A stretch of 64,000 bases of DNA, taken from NCBI GenBank assembly GCA_022478985.1, contig JAKSZP010009574.1, forward strand, positions 1-64,000. The letters are read 5' to 3'. Below, piece after piece: positions 44,401-55,063 of this stretch. The position numbers were made by a program, and so were the translations under genes. The first letter of the stretch is position 1. Every line of letters starts with the position of its first letter. A model generated the notes under the pieces. It worked only from the letters and a program-made list of their open reading frames with translations. It ran no database searches and was not told where the DNA came from. The DNA comes from Massospora cicadina (taxonomy: Eukaryota > Entomophthoromycota > Entomophthoromycetes > Entomophthorales > Entomophthoraceae).

Positions 44401-44479
44401 GGCTTGAACAATAGCTTCTCTTTCCAATGATTCAGGTAAAGCAACCGCTTCTCATTAATAATCTTAAACAATTGTTCAT

Positions 44480-45000
44480 CCATGGTCTCAGTGTTTTTTA
44501 TAACTTTCTGAAGTGCACCTTGGATTTCTTAGGTTCGTTCCTGATTTCTTTGTTGACCATTCTCTGGAATAGCTCATCCGCCTGCTGGTATACCATATGG
44601 ACCATTGGTAACCATGATAAGCCATCCACATTCTGGTAAAAGCCCCCACTCGGTGGACAATCTCATAATTGTAAGCCTGTAGCTTAAGTGCCCATTGGGC
44701 CAGTCGTCCTTCTAGTTCTCTCAAATTATGGAGCCAATGCAACGAGGAGTGGTCTGTCACCACTTTGAAGTGCATTCCGTGGATGTACAACTGAAACTGC
44801 TTTCAGGCATAAATGACCACAAGACATTCTCACTCAGTTATGGTGTAATTTCTCTCAGCAGAGGAGAGTGTACAGCTCACATAAGCCACCAGATGTTCAT
44901 CCCCAAGTTCATCTACTTGGCTTAATATGGCGCTGATCATTTTCAACAAAGCATAAGTTTGTATAATATACTCTCAATAAAAATTTGGATATATCAAAAT
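44480..45000 (-). pseudogene. GY4 RNase H
   Basis: Reading leftwards: DELGDEHLVAYVSCTLSSAE, RNYTITE.ECLVVIYA.KQF, then an open stretch 44488-44790 with YIHGMHFKVVTDHSSLHWLH, NLRELEGRLAQWALKLQAYN and YEIVHRVGAF. This is the standard RNase H to integrase linker of gypsy elements and aligns with GY2 at 9205-9660. Confidence 0.85.
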
Positions 45001-45199
45001 TAAAGAATCTATTAGATATTGACATAACTCATCGAAGGATTGCTGTGCTTCTTCATTCCATACAAATCCTTTCTTCAGATCTTCAATAGATGGAATAAGG
45101 GTTTGACAATTCTAGAAAGATCCCAAATAAATCTTCTATAGTATCTGACTATTTCAAGGAACACTTAGATATCTCAGACACTTTTTGGCACAGCCATTC

Positions 45200-46110
45200 A
45201 CTCTATGGTTTTGATATTCTGGGATCATGGCTGAAGTCCACTAGAGTTGATCACGAATCCCAGGTATTCCAACTCTTTCTTGAAGAAGTGACACTTCCTT
45301 AGCTTAATATTCAAGTTGGCTGTAAAAATCTCTTGAATACTTCTTCCAAGTGGTGTGAATGGTCAGTAAACGTCCTACTGAACACATTGATATCGTCCAA
45401 GAACACCAGGATGCATGACAACTTCAAGTAACTCAGTATAGCGTCCATGGCCCTCTGGAACGTTTCAGGCGCATTGCATAGACCCTGGTGCATCCTCGTC
45501 GGTTGTACAGCCCCTGCACGGTAATAATCATGCGTTTCTCTTGGTTTTCATTGGCAAATCGATTTGCCAAGATCCTTCATCAGATCCATCGTGGAGAAAT
45601 ACTTCGCTTCTCTCAATCAATCTAGTTCATCTTCAATTCTTGGTAGGGGATACAAATCCTTCTTCATAATCTTAATCAGCTTTTGATAGTTAATCACTAC
45701 CTGATTAGAGACATTCTTTTTCTTCACAATAAAAATTGGACTCTCCCAGAGACTGATGACAGAACTAGCGCCCATGATTCACTAGTTTGCTAAATTCTTC
45801 TTCCACTACCACTTTGGCTGCCTTTAACCATTAGTCAGTCTCATCCTGATTGGCAGGTTTTCCCCAGTTTCGACCTTGTGGATCAAATCTCTCGCATATC
45901 CCAGATTGTGGTCATCCTGGGTGAATACTCCCCAATACTTTTTAAACAATTAGAGCAACTCCTCTTGCTGTCCTTCCATCCGATCAGCGAGTTGCTCAAA
46001 ATTAATCAATAGGTTGATACTCTTAGTTACCCCAGCCAATAATTCCATCTCATCATGGGTCCTAAAATTGAGAAATTTCATTAGTTTGGCTGTTGAGATT
46101 TCTTGCGCTT
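45200..46110 (-). pseudogene. GY4 reverse transcriptase
   Basis: Reading leftwards: FTQDDHNLGYARDLIHKVETG (pre-RT linker), SPIFIVKKKN, VVINYQKLIKIMKKDLYPLP, FSTMDLMKDLGK, then MHQGLCNAPETFQRAMDAIL and CILVFLDDINVFSRTF. The active-site block FLDD (45392-45403) keeps both aspartates, unlike GY2, GY3 and GY5. Connection sequence and KPLFHLLKI follow to about 45060. Stops and frame shifts lie between these blocks, including a tract near 45510-45590. Confidence 0.85.
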
Positions 46111-46119
46111 CCTAGATCT

Positions 46120-46440
46120 AAAATTCATGAATTAATTAAATCAATTTTTAATAAATTATATCTTATATATATTTTTGTATTTTTCTTTTGCAATGGGACT
46201 TGCAACACACAAAAAGGTTAGAGGTCCTTCTTTTTCCCTTCATCTAAACTGGGTCCTAGGTACTCTAACCTACCAGTTATGATGGTTCAAAATTTTATCC
46301 TCTTAAGATTTAACCATCTATTTGTTTCAGTGGTCCTCTTCTGGGACTTAATCAAAATCTCAGTAAAAAACCATTTAATGGTTCAGAGGCTCACTGGGAA
46401 CATTGAAAGATATTTTTTCTTAGGTCCAACACTTTCAATT
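46120..46440 (-). repeat. Dispersed direct repeat, copy 2
   Basis: Relative of 43130-43400. It lies immediately upstream (minus strand) of the GY4 pre-RT region. The pair therefore brackets RT, RNase H and integrase of GY4. The nature of the repeat is unknown. Confidence 0.6.
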
Positions 46441-47140
46441 TTTTAGTATTGACCTTCTTCAATACATGGCCAGCAGCGCTGTCCCTTCACATATAGACTA
46501 TACTTGCCGACTTTAGGCAACACTCTTTAAGGACCATCTAGTACTAAAAAAGGCAACACTCTTTAATATAATAGTCTTTTAATCCCGACTGGTTATCTGT
46601 CCAACAGGTCCTAATTCCATCTCATATTTTGGCAACTGATGCTTGAATTCTTCCTATATTACTAGCCAACAGTTCCATTCAATTGTTCAGATCATTTTTC
46701 TCCTGAAAACGATTTTTGACCTTCGTGAACATCCTTAATTACACGGATTGTTCTGGCCTTGTTAACTTAATACAGTTTCTCCTGAATTAATGAACTCGTC
46801 TCCAGCAACTTCTGATCATTAGTTGAGTGTTATTGAGTCAAACGATTCTCTCCACTATCTTGGATCAAACGTTTCCTGTTTTAACTTCATATCTCCATTA
46901 GTATAGCAATCCAATTCTCCTGATTGATTGCTTTCTATTTTATCCAAAGCCCCATCAAAACACTCATTCAGGACTATTTAAAGTGGACCCAATTTTACCC
47001 TGAGTTGGTCCTGCTGTTGCTCAGGACTATCTCCAGCAGGCCCAATTTTAACCCGAGTTGGCCCTGCTGATCCTCTTAATCTCAGGTAGATTTCAGGTGG
47101 AACAGGTTTCCTTGAAGTACTAGATGGTTCCATATCTAGG
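46441..47140 (-). pseudogene. GY4 gag-protease region remains
   Basis: The minus strand opens with MEPSSTSRKPVPPEIYLRL near 47137, continues SAGPTRVKIGPAGDSPEQQQ with a short internal repeat (GTTAAAATTGGGCC and GGTAAAATTGGGTCC), then NECFDGALDKIESNQSGEL. Position after the leader makes it gag. Towards 46450 the text is not recognisable and no protease triad was identified. LINE B1 separates it from the leader. Confidence 0.5.
46515..46566 (+). mobile_element. 20-bp insertion with 16-bp target duplication (site 1)
   Basis: AGGCAACACTCTTTAA occurs at 46515-46530 and again at 46551-46566. Between them lies GGACCATCTAGTACTAAAAA. The same core with A-run occurs at 58387-58405 between a different 16-bp duplication. 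A long target duplication plus an A-ending insert is the mark of target-primed reverse transcription. Confidence 0.75.
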
Positions 47141-47320
47141 CTGCAAGTCCTTTTTCCTGGTATTGAGTATCTTCAACTTACTTCACTTGGAGCTCCACTT
47201 CTGAGCTAGGTAAACACAAATGAATGTGATCCACTTCACATTCTGCCTTCATTAATGTTACTTTAAAATTTTAATTATTTAAGGAAGGCTGACCAGGGGA
47301 CAGAAAATTCTGATAAGACA

Positions 47321-50300
47321 CTAAAAAGCTGAAACTTTAGTGAGAGGAGGGCACCCCAGAGAATCAAAAGCTATCACCTGTTGCCAGTGGGAACACTAAG
47401 AGAAGGAGGGGGTCACGTGTGCAGGGGCTTGCGCCTCTATTGAGCATGTATGTAGGAAGGGGTCTGAAATGATGAACCAAACTGGGAACCATGATGAGAC
47501 CAACTGGTGGCGACGTGGTGGGAGATACTTAAACATCCACGCTTGAAAGTGGTCCACTGCGATTGGAACCAGCGTACAGCTTCTTGGAAGGTAAGGGTGG
47601 AGCCTGAAATGGCATCTAAGATAATCGTGTGTATAGTCCACATAGTGATTGCAACTACCAAGGCATGGAGGGAGGGTAAAAAGAGGGGAAGCCATGGATA
47701 AAGCAAACATATCCCTAGACAGGCTGAAGGTCTGTGCCTGATCCTGGCGAAACAGACATTGCACCTCATGCCTTATCGCTTTAGATGGAGGGCACTTTTC
47801 CAGGCGGTGAACCAGCATTCCATACTGGCCACACATGACACAGGATGAGTGCAAAGCGTTAGAGCGTTCAGAAGTATGGTATACCCATCTCAAGAAGCGC
47901 CACACATGGGACAAACATGCAGTTGCAGAAGAGGGTGGTGGGCATACTTCAAAATGTCTTTCTGGGTATCAAGGGGGTAAGGGAAAGTCCATCATGTCCA
48001 GGTAGTCCACCCTGGCCTTGGTAGGGGGTTGCATGTGTATCACTTCATTCAGAATAGGAAGTCCTTGTAATTCTTGGGTGAACTAAGGAGAGGGACGCCC
48101 CCTCTGAGCGGTGTGCTTTACAAATGCAAATTCTGCACTCAGTGCTTCGCATGGAGAGATGGCTCCTCTTAAAGTGGGGCGACGTCCCATGTGGGCCCGC
48201 TGCTGAAGGATGTGAGGCAAGGTACTTCAACAGAGAGTGGGGGTGAGAAGGATTGGTGAGGCCCAGGGCGTGGGTGAAGTTAGAGTGGGCTGAACGGGAC
48301 CAGTGCTGGGCTGATATTGTAGGGTTAGTAACGGCTGCAATCCAGGTGCCAAGGTTTTTGGCAACATGGGTCTTAAAGCTGAGCAGACCCATACCACCAC
48401 AATGGTGAGGGCCAAACATGACATCCAGGCGCACTGGCGGTGGGCGGCCCAACCAAAGCCACCCTTGCAGAAGGGCATATAGTGACTTGAAAAAACATGG
48501 GGAAAAAGTGATGGCGTGGGCCCCAAACCAAACTTTAGAGAGGAGCATATAGTTGTCTAGCACTACCCTGCCTGTAAGGAAAGTCTGGCGGGCTCTGAGG
48601 AAAGCTATGTGTTTCGTAAAGTTGTCTAGGATATGGTTTCCCATCACTGATGAGGCGTACCTCCTGCCTCCAACCACACCCCCAAATGGCGGACAGTGCC
48701 AACGGTGGGACTTGGCACAAAGGGGAGAACAAGCGGGGCGGTGTGGGGTGGGAAGGGCAGGGCAAGCTAACTCATGTGCTAGTGACGAGGCAGGTAGGAA
48801 ACAGGGCGCTGAGGCCCAGTGGGCTTGATACCAACCAAGGAGAACAATTTAGGTTTTGGAGGCGTTGAGTGCTGCATTACTTACCCTGGAGTACACCTGG
48901 ATAGTATTTTCAAGTGCGCGTGCATCATGATTGTTAGACATCCCAACCACGCAATCATCAGCAAACGCCAACATCTTGACAGGGGCTTGGCCTTGCATGT
49001 GGACCCCAATAAGGTGGGCATTCACATTTCGAAGAAGTGGGTCAAGGCTGAAGTTATACAAGAATGGGCTAAGAGGGTCCCCTTGGCGCAGCCCCTTGAG
49101 GGCGGACTACATCCGTGAGGAAGCCAGGGCCAAGCACAGCCATTGTGGCGGATTCCATTAGCAACATCACCCAATTGATTTTAAGGTGGGATGCGGAACT
49201 TGTGGAGGCGGCTCTGAGGTATTTCTAGATGACTCTATCATAGGCTTTCTTCTGGTCAAAAAAAAACAAGTGCTCCAGAAGCTGTGGATTGACAGACGTT
49301 AGCTACGGTGTGTATATTGTCACAAATTGAACTTTTGGGTATTAAACCGAATTGTTCAGTTAGAATGAGAGCAGATGCAGCAACCCCCTAGACGGTTAGC
49401 CATGATTTTAGTAAAGTTTTTTGTGTCTGTGTTAGTGATAGAAATGGGGCGTTAGTTGGTCAAGTCCAGATTATCCCCTTTTTTGTATATTGTAATTGTG
49501 AAGGCCTCTTGCCCTCCAGGCAGGAGGCGCGTTTCCAGAAGGCATTGATTAAGAGAGGCAAGCAGCAAGGAGGATAAATCTTTTAAATACTTCTTCTAGA
49601 ACTAATAAGGGATGCCGTCTGGACCTGGGCATTTCCTATATGGTGCACCGCAAACAGCGGACCAGAGTTTGTCCCGAGTAATCAAATCCATCAACTCCAG
49701 GATTTGGGAAATGGTGCGGATATGTGCACTTTTAAGAAATTCATCAACTTTGGTCAGTTCAAATAGATTGGAGAGATACAATTCAGTGTAACAACTTCAA
49801 ACTTCGATTACCACTTTAGCTGGAGTATCTGTAATGGAGAGGTCCAGCCGCCTCACCTGTGTGCAGGGTAAGCTCTATTGTGGTGCAAAGGATTTTCAGA
49901 AAAAGTAAGCGGAGCACGTATCATCAACTGTAATATGTTTAGCTTTATACTGAACAAAAACCTGATGCTTGTGTTGTCTCACCAGTGCGCTGAGGTGGGC
50001 AGCCACATCTGCCCACTTGCAACCCCAAGTTAGGCTGTAGCCCGCAGCAGGGATGTTGGACTCCAGGTGGTCCAACTCTGCCAGTGTGTGAGAAATGATC
50101 GCCAAGGAAGCTCATGAGTGGTGGGAGGTAAGGTGGCGAGCCTGGTAGATTGTGCTCGCCTTGAAGGTTGAGCAAGTGGAAATTGGATCAGCAAATAACA
50201 GTGCAACAAACTCTGAAGCTGAGGTCATGGATTCTACCCATGAGGAAAATCTTGGCGACGCAATTTTGGCAGGGCAAAATTTGCACAATTTCAGCGCCTG

Positions 50301-51018
50301 GGCTGCTGGGTTGGATAAGCGGAAGAAAATTGATACCATCCTGTGGTCAGAGAAATCAATTTTTGTCATGGTGAAGTGGGAAATTTAAGTATGAAATTAA
50401 AGTGGCGTGAGGATAAGGTTGATGCGGGTCATGGGCCTTAACTGGCCATTGTATACATGGGGGCGTGACATGTTAGTGAGTAGTGAAGCATGGTTTGGCA
50501 AGGTATCAAACAACCCTAGGGTGGCTTTGAAAACGCGAAGTTCAACGTGCCCCTGTGGGGGTATAGTCGATGAATGCCAGCGGTCTGTGGATGTGTTCAT
50601 CCAGCAGTTCATGTCTCCAACAACAAAAGGGTTGGGGGGTATTATAAGAATTGACTGTTGATAAAAATTCTGATGTTCTTGCGCATAGGTTGGAGCGTGA
50701 TTGTTAATGACAGCGTGAACTTTGTTGTCCCACAAAAAGGTGACAACAAGGATGCAGCCATGTAGGTATGAATTTGATGAAATAGATTTAAAATTACTGT
50801 TCACTCAAATTAGCAACCCACAGTAATCAGACCAAAAGGAGAGGGAAGGGAGGAGCATGTTTTTTCCATGATTCCTCAGTAACACATGGACAGTGGGTTT
50901 CCTGAATGGCCAGGATGTCCTCGGGTAACTTTTTTTTGTAAAAACTCAGTTTCCTAGCCTGGGATGGTGAGGCCTTGAGTCCAGCGATATTCAACATCCC
51001 TAAAGTACAGGCTCCCCC
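47321..51018 (-). pseudogene. LINE-B ORF2 protein (B1)
   Basis: The endonuclease begins at 51016-51018, where the start codon of the family is lost (AAG in the ATG position). It shows TLGMLNIAGLKASPSQARK, ILAIQETHCP, GDMNCWMNTSTDRW with the catalytic Asp, RINLIL in place of RIDLI, and FSDHRMVSI at 50330-50369. RT: GQAPVKMLAFADDCVVGMSNN with intact FADD near 48951-48965. The front half of RT near 49080-49600 is heavily broken (frameshift in GLRQGDP, A-run near 49260). C-terminal open pieces are 48045-48677 and 47396-47914, the latter with finger CVMC...HRLEKC. The stop is at 47321-47323. Confidence 0.9.
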
Positions 51019-51026
51019 TTCACACC

Positions 51027-52435
51027 TTAGGTGCGAGGGGAAGGGCACCCGAGCCCTTCAGCCTTTCTTTTTTCATCATGGTGCTGCTTGGCACCATGGG
51101 TATTTGATTCTACATAGTATAAGTCAGAATGGTTAGCTTTAGAAATGGGGTTTGCATTGGCTTTTGCCTTCAATTTTTATGCTGTGGGATATGTTTTTTG
51201 CGGTGCATGCATTTGTGGTGCACCATCACTTGGAGGTGGAATTTTGGCAGGATTGCTGGTGAGCGACTTGGTCCCAATTGATGCTTGGGCACGTTGGTCA
51301 GGTGAAACTGATTCGCCCATTGGGTGTTCAGCTTGGGTGGCCCAATCAGCTTGGGTGTTTTAATCTGATTGGTTGAGAGATTCATGAGCTGCTTCCACCG
51401 CGAAAGTCTCAGTGTCCTCTTGGAGTTGTGCTGGTGGGATGGTAGATGTGGTCTTGGCCGCCTCCTTGGCTGCTACCTTGTGGGCCTGTTTGTCCTTCTT
51501 CCGCTCTTGTGGGGACGCCAGTTTTACTAGAATGTAACAGCCTTGCGCTCCCCATGTGAAGGCTTAATCAGTGTTTAGTGCCAGTTCATTTTGGGCTTCT
51601 GCACCGCCCATTGCATCTGAGAGAATTTCTTGATGAGTAATACCCTCCTTGACAGGGCAGGTTTGGGACTTGTGCCAAAAGCGCTACAGAACGTGCAGAT
51701 GGGAGGCGCACTATTCACAGTGACCCAGAATGGATGGGTGTGCTGCCCATTGATTTTGACGAAAGCAGTGTGTGGGATTTGGGTTAAATCCTCTACAATA
51801 CCCACGAACAGGGTGAGAACAGCAATTGCTTTACCTGTGCATAGGTTTGACATTAGCGTAAAGTGCTGCATTTCTAAGGATTGTAGTTTGCATATATGGT
51901 GAGACCAGCTTTCAGGTGGTGCTTTAACATGGTGTGCTAGACCATTGTGGGCAGGAAGTCAAAAGTCATGAAAATTTGGTTCAATTTAGTCCAGCAGGTG
52001 TGCTTTGTTTTGACTACCCGTTGACCATCTGGGAGGTCTACTACTATGCGCACCTTGGTGGCTTCATCCGCTGCTTCCTTGTTTTTAAAGCCAATATCCA
52101 GCCAACCGCGTGGCATGGAATGGGTGCAACATACACCGCATTCAGAAAAATGTGTGTGTACATCTCCACAAAACATCTCCCAAAGCGCCATTTGATGAAT
52201 CTCCAGAAAAACATGCACCCCAAATTCCACTGACGATAGTGGTTAGAGTGTGGCATATTAATGAGCTGGTTGCAACGCGCTTGCCAAGCCAAAAATTCCA
52301 GGGAAATGGTAACCGCCAGTTTTTTATTATCAATTTTATCTATTCCTCTAGACTTGCCAAAGCATTTACAAATCTGGTTGATGTGGGGCCAACACCTGTG
52401 CTCTTAACTTTACTTGCTCAACTGCTCCCCAACAT
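51027..52435 (-). pseudogene. LINE-B ORF1 protein (B1)
   Basis: Spans 1409 bases from the conserved start (52433-52435) to the stop at 51027-51029. The RRM-like block reads GWLDIGFKNKEAADEATKVR (51937-52230). Next come MSNLCTGKAIAVLT, IPHTAFVKINGQHTHPFW and CTFC.AF as the start of a knuckle, which is then broken by a frameshift (51575-51871). C-terminal sequence near 51170-51385 is frame-shifted. Compared with LINE-A, many substitutions are conservative, so B is an older or separate subfamily. Confidence 0.85.
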
Positions 52436-52549
52436 TGGGCGCCAACTAATCTCCTCAATGAGATTATCAAACTTTACCTAGACTTGAATTGAATTTGTTG
52501 CAAAAGTGTTTGCAACGAGAGAGAAAGATTTTTCCATTAATGTTACTTT

Positions 52550-52644
52550 TCTTAGTAAAATACTGCCAAAATTAGAGACATCTTCATAGGACAGCATGTT
52601 CTAATCACTTCTACTTGGCTACACCCCTGTAGTGAGCAACACAT
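52550..52644 (-). other. GY4 leader and primer-binding site
   Basis: Directly after the 5' LTR end (minus strand, TTTTTACA at 52645) comes TGTGTTGCTCACTACAGGGG (52623-52644 area), matching the primer-binding region of GY1 and GY2 in its GCTCACTACAG core. The leader continues to the B1 insertion. Confidence 0.6.
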
Positions 52645-53762
52645 TGTAAAAATTTATAGGTCATGACTATTATCAGCCAAATAACCCTATAAACTTATTA
52701 CTTTTACAGGTTCAGGTTTTGTGCAATTTGTCCACATTGTAAGATAGTTGACTAAATGGTTTTAATAGCATGATGACTATTATCCATAGTTAAATGAAAG
52801 TCCTAGATCTTTGCCCAACACTTGGCCAGTATTCCACTCAAAATACTTGTCTTGTCTCAAATAGGGATTTGTTTCCTCGTACCATCTAACCCAATCTTCT
52901 CTAAGATTCCTTTTGATGGCTTCTCCAGTTTGACACTCAGTCAGCAGCAATCCCCAATTTGTTTCCACTTCTTCTATGGATCTCTACTCAAATCCTTATT
53001 ATTTTCGTTAAAGAGTCTCCCAATTATCGCACACAGCAATAATATCCCTGAGAAAGAATAAAATAAATGGATGCTGATAGAGTTTACTACAATGGTATAT
53101 CTTTTGTATACTTTATAAACTGTTTTTATTATGAGTTAATTCTAGGGAATTTATAGTTGGGGATTCAGTTATCTAAACCTCATTTGACACCTCTTTAATG
53201 AAACGGCAGCTATTTCTATTAAATCACCCATCCTTTCTCAGCAGCGATTGTTTCCCATCCTGGCTAGGATTCTGTCATTGGACATCCTTGAGAGCTAAAA
53301 CAGAATAAGTCAGAAAACGTGACCCTACATTTTCCTCTCAATCCAAGCAAACCAACCATAACTAGTAAGCGACCTGCTTAGGTAATGGGATTTTTTACCC
53401 ATTAAGGCAGGTCGCAAACCAACTGATCAATTCGCTAGTTGCAGGTGGCATCACTCACCTCGCAACTTACTCCTTAATTCCCAATCAGTCAGTGATGAAA
53501 CCTGACCAATCTAAATTGGTAAACTGATAGTTAATCACTATCAGATGCCCATATTTCGTTGGCTAATCTGCCTGAAAAGATCTTAAGCATTCATCTGGAT
53601 TGGTCCCTGACAGATCTGATCAGGTGAATAGCTAAAATCTTACAAACAAAGTTACTCCAAAATCAGGGTCAACTGATTTCCAATTCAACTCGCATTAGGG
53701 ATTCATCCCCTAGTGATTACTGGTAATCTAGAAGACTGGGAATATGGGCAAAAATACCAATA
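52645..53762 (-). repeat. GY4 5' LTR, uninterrupted
   Basis: About 1118 bases on the minus strand, from TATTGGTATTTTTGCCC (TGTTGG in the other copy) to CCTATAAATTTTTACA. A TATA-like ACTATAAATT lies near 53149-53158. It aligns with the split 3' LTR and holds the intact CAATCCCCAATTTGTT target at 52948-52963. A short open frame 52780-52968 within it has no recognised motif. Confidence 0.88.
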
Positions 53763-53769
53763 GGGGTGA

Positions 53770-54450
53770 TGTTGGATATCAAGATATTAGACAAGATGGG
53801 AAGAATATTGAGCAATTGACTCCCATGAAAGATTTAAGCCTAGACCCAAGAAGGGGGTTAAGGAAGTTACATTGATTAATAATACAGAAAAAAATTATTA
53901 TTCAGTAAGGCTCAAATTGGTACTAGGAAATTTCTGTCAGACCAATTTAAGCACAAAAAACCCTGAGATGAAATCCTGCTTTATCAAGGTGAATGAGCAT
54001 CAAGATATCAAGCAACCCTTCATTAGGTGGCACTCAAGGCACTAAATTTAAGATGAACCCGCCAAAGGGTAAGAATTAAGAATCTGCCCAACAATTGACC
54101 AAAAGAATGAAGTCTCATCTGACTTGGTCCATTCAACGTGCCTTTTTGTCCTATCAAAAATAATCTATAAAGGCACTATACAATATAGATTTGTCACCTG
54201 ACTAAGTGCCTCCCATCCAGATTTCCCCCTGTATTAATTTTATTCATACTTTTCAGTATAATTTTTATATTCTGGTAAATGTAACGTATAAAATCCTTTC
54301 TATACTACAATAAAGGTGTGTCACTAATTCTATGCCTCATTTTGGTACTTGACTACAATATGTCCATTTTCGCCATACTTATCATAAAACGGATATTCTA
54401 GATGATGGTAATAAAGCGTGAATTGGCCCCCAAAAATAAATAGTATACTT
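53770..54450 (+). repeat. GY3 3' LTR (start seen, end uncertain)
   Basis: TGTTGGATATCAAG follows the purine-rich GGGGTGA at 53763-53769, which continues the CTTGAAAGGGT left at 27372-27382. A TATA-like CTATAAAGG lies near 54168 and AATAAAGG near 54311. No intact 5' LTR was found next to the GY3 gag, so the end (54300-54450) is a guess. Confidence 0.5.
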
Positions 54451-55063
54451 GTTGCGAGTTTAGATTGTTTCAAGTATTGCCTGTTGGGCATCTTAAGCAC
54501 AGCACCATTAAGCCTAAAAAATTAAATCCTGACATCAATATTAAAAATTGTTTGATGCTATTTAAACCAGATACTAATATTAATTTCAGGCCTTAAGTCC
54601 ATTAAACATTGACTTCTAAATAATTATATAGGCTAATATTGCTGAATTAACATTTGAATTGGTAACCTAAGGTCAAGGATTAACACCAACTAAGGCAAAC
54701 CCTATAGAAGGTGTTGTCACCATACTTGGTGCGTTTATATTAATTTCTAATATTTTATTCTTTAGAGAGTTAGAGAAACTCTACTAACACTATAGAACAA
54801 CCCCTTTATTATATTTGTGGGGGATTTTATTTGTGTAACTATTTTTATAGGCAGTCATTATGTGCATTTGTTGTTTGATGAAGTCACTAATGTAACCCTG
54901 GTGATATCATTTGTATTGGTGGTAGCCCATCTCAGCATTGCTTTTTTATGGCACACGTGAGGGCTCCCACCCATCCTGAAAGTACTTGGTGGTTTTATAT
55001 TTGAGGTCCTGCTACCTGAGCTTCTATTCTTTTTAATGCTTATAACAATTTTGATAAAAAAAC
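54451..55063. other. No recognisable gene
   Basis: A/T-rich sequence with no supported frame. A plus-strand phrase MAHVRAPTHPESTWWF near 54950 could begin the gag of GY5, which resumes after C3, but this is only suggested by position. It ends with the C3 target ACAATTTTGATAAAAAAAC (55045-55063). Confidence 0.3.

Larger units (their letters stand above)
47265..52534 (-). mobile_element. LINE-B copy B1, complete
   Basis: A full-length (5270-bp) minus-strand LINE, clearly related to but diverged from LINE-A over both genes. It is flanked by CATTAATGTTACTTT at 47250-47264 and 52535-52549 (15 bp, perfect). It ends with CTGTCCCCTGGTCAGCCTTC then CTTAAATAATT. It splits the leader of GY4. All reading frames are broken. 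Confidence 0.93.
27383..53762 (-). mobile_element. Ty3/gypsy retrotransposon GY4, heavily interrupted
   Basis: Minus-strand element with a 5' LTR at 52645-53762 and a 3' LTR at 39097-27383 (itself split). Between them lie leader, gag, RT, RNase H and integrase. Foreign inserts are LINE B1 (leader), A3 and A4 (3' LTR) and C2 with its SINE (3' interior). Flanks AGGGT (27378-27382) and GGGGT (53763-53767) fit a 5-bp duplication with one change. The flanking sequence on both sides is GY3, so GY4 inserted near the GY3 polypurine tract. Confidence 0.8.

Noticed and set aside
52780..52968. Start of GY4 gag inside the LTR
   Set aside because: A 62-codon frame begins with a plausible ATG, but it lies within the sequence shared by both LTRs and before the primer-binding region, so it cannot be gag in the usual layout.
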